Shown in pieces: positions 6,183-10,141 of a DNA stretch of 10,141 nucleotides. The notes beneath the pieces are model-generated. The model saw nothing but the letters and a program-made list of their open reading frames with translations, was not told where the DNA came from and ran no database searches. Origin of the DNA: Streptomyces sp. NRRL F-4489 (GTDB lineage Bacteria > Actinomycetota > Actinomycetes > Streptomycetales > Streptomycetaceae). The translations under genes and the position numbers were made by a program. Within the stretch, counting starts at the first letter, position 1; the number at the start of each line of letters is the position of its first letter. The DNA lies in contig NZ_LLZI01000097.1 in assembly GCF_001509485.1 (NCBI RefSeq), forward strand, positions 1 through 10,141. Reading direction: 5' to 3'.

Positions 6183-6416
6183 TCAGTACAGGTGCCCGTG
6201 GCGCGACGGGCCGCCGAAGAGGACGTCGAGGACGTGGCCGGCGATGCGCAGGCCCTCCCGCTCCCTGGGGGACAGGCGGTGCTGGTGGTGGTGTCCCCGC
6301 TCGTACCCCCGGTGGTGGTCGCGGTGGTGGTCGGCGGGGGCCGCGGCGGCGGGGGCGGCGGCGAGGAATCCGGCGGCGGCGAGACCGCTGAGCACGACGG
6401 CGAGGCGACGGAGCAT
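6183..6416 (-). CDS. Small secreted histidine-rich protein
   Basis: The 77-residue product begins with a clear signal peptide, MLRRLAVVLSGLAAAGFLA followed by Ala/Pro residues, with cleavage likely near residue 26. The mature part of about 51 residues carries 11 histidines, clustered in DHHRDHHRGYERGHHHQH. It ends with a helix-like segment REGLRIAGHVLDVLFGG and a tail RHGHLY. ATG at 6416 is chosen for GGGAAG located 5 nt upstream; longer reading frames upstream are noncoding. The His clusters suggest metal or proton binding in the envelope, but I do not recognise a named family. It converges on transglycosylase copy 1 and shares its terminator. It interrupts the otherwise tandem duplication, so it was either inserted or kept from only one copy. 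Confidence 0.75.
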   Translation of the reverse strand: MLRRLAVVLSGLAAAGFLAAAPAAAAPADHHRDHHRGYERGHHHQHRLSPREREGLRIAGHVLDVLFGGPSRHGHLY

Positions 6417-6540
6417 GAGCACTTCCCTACGGTGAGTGGCGGCTGTGCGTGGTCTCACTCTCACGGCCCGGTCCGGCCGCCGCCATCCGACAGTCCGGAC
6501 GCTGCTACGAACGGACCATCCGCACCGCCGTATCGATGGA

Positions 6541-6609
6541 TCCGGGGGCGCGGGCGGACTCCGGCGCGCCCCCGGAGGTGCGAAGTGGGCGGTGCCGGAG
6601 GGCACTTCG
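6541..6609. other. Two adjacent hairpins in the 6417-6969 intergenic region
   Basis: TCCGGGGGCGCG (6541-6552) pairs perfectly with CGCGCCCCCGGA (6565-6576) over 12 nt. CGAAGTG (6581-6587) pairs with CACTTCG (6603-6609). They lie upstream of both divergent genes, so they do not end any gene I can see. They might mark a short RNA, a DNA-level cruciform or a relic of a lost gene. The remainder of this 553-nt gap holds the duplicated regulatory blocks of copy 2. Confidence 0.5.
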
Positions 6610-6675
6610 AGGTGTGACCCAGGCAACTCGCAAGGGGGGCCCGGGGGGCTCCAGGGGGCGCCGGCGGGTGACCCC

Positions 6676-6700
6676 GGGCACGCGACGTACGTCACGTACG
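6676..6700. repeat. 25-bp block shared by both transglycosylase upstream regions, copy 2
   Basis: It is identical to 5099-5123, with the palindromic core GACGTACGTC at 6684-6693. It lies 270 nt before the copy 2 ATG, nearly the same distance as in copy 1 (261 nt). Confidence 0.75.
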
Positions 6701-6783
6701 AGGCCGCGTAGTCGTGGCGGGGGCGGGCCCGGCCTGTAACCCCGGGGAAAATAACGGAACAATCCGGACATTGCGCCTCCTCT

Positions 6784-6859
6784 CACGAAGAGAGGTAGTA
6801 AAAGGGGTCATTGCCACCCGGCAGGTCCGCCGTTAACCATGGATTCCGTCGCACCGAGA
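6784..6859 (+). promoter_or_regulatory. Conserved promoter/leader block of transglycosylase copy 2
   Basis: CACGAAG (6784), GGTAGTA (6794), TCATTGCCACC (6808), TAACCATG (6834) and GCACCGAGA (6851) repeat the motif order of copy 1 with identical spacing across 76 nt. ATAACGG and CGGACAT also precede both blocks (5162/5178 and 6751/6765). The distance from GCACCGAGA to the ATG is 119 nt here and 120 nt in copy 1. Confidence 0.55.
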
Positions 6860-6969
6860 GCGCGCCGCACCTCCCGCCCCGATGGCGAACGCGGTCGCAG
6901 AAGCTCCGGTCCGAACGCGCCAACGATGGCCGCCTCCCCGCTCCCGTACCTGGAAGAGGTCACCCCCGT

Positions 6970-7649
6970 ATGCCCAAGTTCACCCTGCCCCGCGCTGCCC
7001 GGATCACCCGCGTCACCCGCACCCACAAGGTCGCCGTCGCCGTTCTGGCGGCCGCCGGCGCCACCACGGGTCTGGCCGTGACCGCCGCTCCGGGCAACGC
7101 CGCGACCCCGGCGGCGCACGCCTCCGCCGTGGTCAAGCCGGTGAGCGCCAACGGGATGCCCGCGAAGGCCGGGATCCAGGCCGCCGCGAAGTCCGACGCC
7201 AAGGCCGGGCACCCGGCCACCGCGACCGTCGCCGACCACCTGAAGGTCACCGACGTCGCCAAGCAGGGCCGCGCCGTGGAGAAGGCCGTCAGCCGCTCCG
7301 CCGACCGCCCGGCCGCGCCGAAGAAGTACTCCGACAACCTCGACGGCTGGATCCGCCAGTCCCTGGACATCATGAAGTCCAAGGGCATCCCCGGCAGCTA
7401 CGAGGGCCTGCACCGCAACATCATGCGGGAGTCAGCGGCAACCCCAACGCCGTCAACGACTGGGACGTCAACGCCAAGAACGGCATACCCTCCAAGGGCC
7501 TGCTGCAGGTGATCCAGCCCACGTTCGAGACCTACCACGTGGCCGGCACGGCCAACAGCCTCACCGACCCGGTGGCCAACATCACCGCCGCCGCCAACTA
7601 CGCGGCCCACCGGTACGGCTCCATCGACAACGTGAACTCCGCCTACTGA
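6970..7649 (+). pseudogene. Secreted transglycosylase (SLT fold), copy 2, disrupted by a 1-nt deletion
   Basis: The first frame gives a signal peptide (RAARITRVTRTHK basic region, cleavage near GNA-ATP), an Ala/Lys-rich linker and the beginning of the SLT domain with catalytic-type Glu154 in NIMRES. At about 7433 the frame is lost: GAGTCAGCGGC should read GAGTCCAGCGGC for Glu-Ser-Ser-Gly. The second frame continues GNPNAVNDWDVNAKNGIPSK, then GLLQVIQPTFETYHVAGT and YAAHRYGSIDNVNSAY to the TGA at 7647. Adding one C gives a 226-residue intact enzyme. The start is supported by GGAAGAGG (6952-6959). It is a paralogue of the gene at 5384, with near-identical catalytic domains but divergent linkers. 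Both break at the same site, so a sequence error is likely and the gene may be functional. Confidence 0.87.
7334..7432 (+). repeat. 99-bp exact repeat shared by the two transglycosylase genes, copy 2
   Basis: It is identical to 5784-5882. The missing base in copy 2 lies immediately at its 3' edge. Confidence 0.95.
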
Positions 7650-7699
7650 TCCAGGGCGGACGAACGGCGAAGCGGCGGCACGGCGCGTTCGCCGCTGAA

Positions 7700-7740
7700 C
7701 GGAAGAGCGGGTCCCGGCACTGCCGGGGCCCGCTCTTCCG
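7700..7740 (+). terminator. Strong terminator after transglycosylase copy 2
   Basis: A 19-bp stem (7700-7718 with 7722-7740, one G-U pair) closes on an ACT loop, 51 nt after the stop. A smaller stem, AGCGGCG/CGCCGCT, lies just upstream at 7671-7696. The 311-nt gap to the muramidase gene (7650-7960) otherwise holds only the leader listed next. Confidence 0.9.
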
Positions 7741-7897
7741 CGTGCCGGGACTTCCCCGCGCCACGGCCTCCGTGTGCCACGGCCGGCGGGCGGGAGCCGC
7801 GCGAGGGCGCCCGGACGGGTGAGATGGCCGGGCCGGTCGGCGGACCGGGGGCCTGTTGAGCCATGGAATGCGGCATTTCAGCGTATATGTCTTTTCA

Positions 7898-7954
7898 TCG
7901 GCAGGATCCTGCTCACATGCTGCCGAAACTGACTCGACCGAAGTCCTTCGGAGG
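7898..7954 (+). promoter_or_regulatory. Structured 5' leader of the GH25 gene with a hairpin touching its ribosome binding site
   Basis: GCAGGATCCTGC (7901-7912) is a perfect palindrome. TCGGCAG (7898-7904) can instead pair with CTGCCGA (7920-7926), so the two folds compete. CCGAAG (7938-7943) pairs with CTTCGG (7946-7951), and its right arm overlaps the Shine-Dalgarno site GGAGG (7950-7954). An AT-rich TATATG at 7884-7889 may be part of the promoter. Together these allow translational control, which is inferred. Confidence 0.45.
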
Positions 7955-7960
7955 CACGCG

Positions 7961-8836
7961 ATGCCCTTGCGCAGATCCGCACCGGCCCGCCGTAGGGTCC
8001 CCCTGGCGGCCGGCACCCTCGTCTCATTCGTCACCGTGGTCGCCCTGCCCCTCACCCTGCCGGGCACCGCCACCGCGACCCCGGACGCCGGACGCACCCC
8101 CGCCCACCCCGAGCAGGACTGGATGGGCTCGACCATCGCGATGCACGAGGGCATGGAGCGGGCCGGCGGCTCGGAACCGCGCAACGCCTGGTCCCGGAAG
8201 TCCGTCGCCGGCGTCGATGTCTCCAGCCACAACGGCAACGTCAGCTGGAAGAAGCTGCGCCGGATGGGCGTGCGGTTCGCCTACGTCAAGGCCACCGAGG
8301 GGACGAGCTACACCAACCCCTACTTCACCCAGCAGTACCGGGGCTCGTACCACGCGGGCATGATCCACGGCGCGTACCACTTCGCGCTGCCGGACCACTC
8401 CGGCGGCGCCGCGCAGGCCCGCTTCTTCGCCCGGCACGGCGGCGGCTGGTCGCGGGACGGCCGGACGCTGCCCGGCGCGCTGGACATGGAGTACAACCCG
8501 TACGGCGCGACCTGCTACGGCAAGAGCCACGGCGGCATGGTCAGCTGGATCGCCGACTTCGTGCGCGCCTACCGCGAGGAGACCGGGCGGGACGCGGTGA
8601 TCTACACCTCGACGAACTGGTGGAAGCGGTGCACCGGCAATTCCACCCGGTTCGGCCGGACCAATCCGCTGTGGATCCCGCGCTACGGCTCGTCGGTCGG
8701 GACCCTGCCGGGCGGCTGGCGGTTCCACAGCATCTGGCAGCACACCTCGTCGGGGCACACGGTCGGCGACCACAACCGCTTCAACGGCCCGTACAGCCGG
8801 CTCAAGGTGCTGGCCAATGGGGAGGACGACGACTGA
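7961..8836 (+). CDS. Secreted GH25 muramidase (N,O-diacetylmuramidase-type lysozyme)
   Basis: The 291-residue protein has a signal peptide (basic PLRRSAPARRR, hydrophobic core, cleavage likely near residue 39, ATA-TPD), a linker of about 40 residues and one GH25 catalytic domain from about residue 83 to the end. Signature pieces are GVDVSSHNG (Asp86), AYVKATEGTSYTNPYF, the DxE motif LDMEYN (Asp175, Glu177 as catalytic acid), YTSTNWW and WQHTSSG...DHNRFNG. The family cuts the beta-1,4 bond after N-acetylmuramic acid in peptidoglycan. Two cysteines (ATCYG and KRCTG) could form a disulfide. No cell-wall-binding module is attached. ATG at 7961 is chosen for GGAGG 6 nt upstream and because it begins the signal peptide; the open frame extends 35 codons further but is leader RNA. 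It sits beside two other muralytic genes. Confidence 0.93.
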   Translation: MPLRRSAPARRRVPLAAGTLVSFVTVVALPLTLPGTATATPDAGRTPAHPEQDWMGSTIAMHEGMERAGGSEPRNAWSRKSVAGVDVSSHNGNVSWKKLRRMGVRFAYVKATEGTSYTNPYFTQQYRGSYHAGMIHGAYHFALPDHSGGAAQARFFARHGGGWSRDGRTLPGALDMEYNPYGATCYGKSHGGMVSWIADFVRAYREETGRDAVIYTSTNWWKRCTGNSTRFGRTNPLWIPRYGSSVGTLPGGWRFHSIWQHTSSGHTVGDHNRFNGPYSRLKVLANGEDDD

Positions 8837-9005
8837 CGCCGGGCGGCGGATACCGGCAGAAAGCGCGATCAGAGGAAAAGGAACACACGTACTGGCGGAA
8901 ATACGCGTACAACCATCCCCGTCCGGCCGGTGTCCAACACGGTGCAGCACCGAAAAGAACGCGGTGCACGACCATGCGACGGACACCACCTGACGGGGGT
9001 TTTCC

Positions 9006-9458
9006 ATGCAGCGTCCAACTCTTCTCACCGGTTCCGCGGCCCTGGCTCTGGCCAGCGCCGCCACTCTGGGCCTGACCAGCACCGCCTCGGCCGCGCCGGT
9101 GCGCGGCGGGGCCTACAACGGCGCGTGCGGCAGCGGCTACGGCGTCGTGAATTCCGTACCGGTCGGCGCGAAGGGAACGGTTTATCTCACCTACAGCGCC
9201 AAGACCGGGAAGAACTGCGTGGTGACGGTCCGGAACAGTCCCGGAAAGCCGGTATTCGTGCTGGCCGAACTGGGGCCGTCCGACCACAGTTCCGATCCGG
9301 TATTCGACAGCGGGACATTCACCACCTATGCCGGGCCGGTCTATCTCGCGGCGAAAGGCCGGTGCGTGGACTGGGGCGGCGCCATCGAGTCGGTGAGCGT
9401 GCGGGTGACCGCCTCCAACTGCGGGCGCCTGGCGCCGGGGACGGTGGTCCGGCACTGA
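9006..9458 (+). CDS. Spore-associated protein A (SapA)-like secreted protein
   Basis: The 150-residue protein has a signal peptide with likely cleavage at ASA-AP (residue 29). The compact mature domain has four cysteines (Cys41, Cys71, Cys120, Cys139) that probably form two disulfides. YNGACGSGYGVVN, GTVYLTYSAKTGKNCVVTVRN and TYAGPVYLAAKGRCVDWGG resemble the Streptomyces SapA family, found in spore preparations and with no known biochemical activity. I recognise this from memory of the family and could not align it. GGGGG (8995-8999) lies 6 nt before the ATG. The 169-nt gap upstream (8837-9005) has short inverted repeats around GGTGC but no clear promoter match. Expression in aerial hyphae would be expected from the family; nothing in the sequence proves it. 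Confidence 0.8.
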   Translation: MQRPTLLTGSAALALASAATLGLTSTASAAPVRGGAYNGACGSGYGVVNSVPVGAKGTVYLTYSAKTGKNCVVTVRNSPGKPVFVLAELGPSDHSSDPVFDSGTFTTYAGPVYLAAKGRCVDWGGAIESVSVRVTASNCGRLAPGTVVRH

Positions 9459-9495
9459 ACCGGCCGACCTCGTAAGGGAGTTCGCCACAAGGACG

Positions 9496-9544
9496 CCGGA
9501 CCCGGGTCCGTCTCGCAGCAGGGGGAGACGGTGCCCGGGTCCGG
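9496..9544. terminator. Strong bidirectional terminator between sapA-like gene and lacI-type gene
   Basis: CCGGACCCGGG (9496-9506) pairs with CCCGGGTCCGG (9534-9544), and inside it CCGTCTC (9508-9514) pairs with GAGACGG (9525-9531). The stem totals 18 bp with a small internal loop. It lies between two convergent genes and can serve both. Confidence 0.92.
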
Positions 9545-9566
9545 TCCCGTTGTGTACGCCTTCGGG

Positions 9567-10141
9567 TTACGCGGTGCCGGGTGGCGGCGGGCCGGTACTG
9601 CGGCGGGGTTCGAGGTGCGGGAGTTCGGCCTCGACGGTGCGGGGCGGGCCGCCGTCGAGGAGGGCGAGGAGTTCGGCGGCGGCGAGCCGGCCGAAGGCGG
9701 CGGTGTCCCGGACCAGCGCGGTGAGCGGCGGGTGGGTGACGCGGCAGAGCGGGGAGTCGTCCCAGGCGACGACGGAGAGCCGGCCGGGGACGGCGAGGCC
9801 GCGATCGGCCGCGACGGAGGCGCCGGCCACCGCCATCACGTCGTTGTCGTAGATGATCGCGGTGGGCGGGTCGGGGGCGTCGAGCAGGCGGCGGGTGGCC
9901 TCGGCGCCCTCGGCGTCGGAGTAGTCGGTGGTCAGGGACCGGACCTGGCCGGGGTCCAGGCCGCGCCGGGCGGCCTCGGTGCGCAGGGAGCGGATCCGGC
10001 GGGCGGTGTGGGCGAGACCGGGCAGACCGGCGACGTGGCCGACGCGGCGGTGGCCGAGGGCGTGCAGGTGGTCCAGGATCCGGGCCATGGCCTGGGCGTC
10101 GTCGGAGCGGACGGTGGAGAGGGCCGGGGGCGGGGAGGGAG
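9567..10141 (-). CDS. LacI/GalR-family transcriptional regulator, N-terminal part beyond window
   Basis: The minus strand is open from the right edge to TAA at 9567, giving 190 residues of the C-terminal effector-binding domain. SDDAQAMARILDHLHALGHRRVGHVAG, YDNDVMAVAG, LSVVAWDDSPLCR and HPPLTALVRDTAAFGRLAAAELLALL match the periplasmic-binding-protein-like domain of LacI regulators in order. The helix-turn-helix and hinge lie outside the window. An internal ATG at 10088 is not the real start, since the domain continues in frame upstream of it. Such proteins repress sugar-use genes until a sugar binds; the ligand and targets cannot be told from this fragment. Confidence 0.93.
   Translation of the reverse strand, partial: PSPPPALSTVRSDDAQAMARILDHLHALGHRRVGHVAGLPGLAHTARRIRSLRTEAARRGLDPGQVRSLTTDYSDAEGAEATRRLLDAPDPPTAIIYDNDVMAVAGASVAADRGLAVPGRLSVVAWDDSPLCRVTHPPLTALVRDTAAFGRLAAAELLALLDGGPPRTVEAELPHLEPRRSTGPPPPGTA

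Noticed and set aside
8880..8910. A possible SigE-type promoter (GGAAC ... CGCGT) before the SapA-like gene
   Set aside because: The spacing of 19 nt or more and the poor -10 match do not fit the usual 15-17 nt arrangement.
8024..9082. A 352-codon minus-strand open frame opposite the GH25 and SapA-like genes
   Set aside because: It shows Val/Arg/Ala-rich shadow composition without domain motifs, and the plus-strand genes there are clear.

Overview
The window is chromosomal DNA from a high-GC actinomycete, almost certainly a Streptomyces. The evidence is G/C-ending codons throughout, GTG starts, strong purine Shine-Dalgarno sites, a SapA-like spore protein, muralytic enzymes with long leaders, and long GC-rich bidirectional terminators. 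I see no tRNA, rRNA, CRISPR array, insertion sequence or phage gene.

Left part (1-2100). A SpoIIE/PP2C-type membrane phosphatase runs off the left edge on the minus strand. It is followed by a divergent pair: ohr (minus, thiol peroxidase of the Ohr/OsmC family) and ohrR (plus, one-cysteine MarR-type repressor). They share a short AT-rich intergenic region with the palindrome TTGCGCGCAA. The pair forms a self-contained organic-peroxide defence switch.

Middle-left (2100-4950). A 392-nt spacer carries about seven imperfect copies of a 13-bp repeat. After it comes a small unassigned three-gene set on the plus strand: an acyl carrier protein, a complete FabF-like ketosynthase whose start overlaps the ACP stop by 4 nt, and an alpha/beta hydrolase 102 nt downstream. 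No acyltransferase, ketoreductase or phosphopantetheinyl transferase is present, so the set would have to borrow these activities. The product is unknown. This is the best candidate here for an undescribed pathway.

Middle-right (4950-7750). Two secreted transglycosylase (SLT-fold) genes lie about 1.58 kb apart as a tandem duplication that includes their upstream regions. Both upstream regions share a 25-bp identical block with a palindromic core, and a 76-nt block whose conserved motifs keep exactly the same spacing. Both genes are frameshifted at the same position, just after the catalytic-Glu codon. That position is also where a 99-bp exact repeat shared by the two copies ends. An assembly error explains this better than two independent mutations. 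A small secreted His-rich protein lies between them on the minus strand, and each transglycosylase gene ends in a strong hairpin terminator.

Right part (7750-10141). A secreted GH25 muramidase has a potentially structured 5' leader whose hairpin overlaps its ribosome binding site. Next is a SapA-like secreted four-cysteine protein, then a strong convergent terminator, then the C-terminal effector domain of a LacI/GalR-family regulator running off the right edge. The 5-9.5 kb stretch reads as a cell-wall-remodelling and spore-surface neighbourhood.
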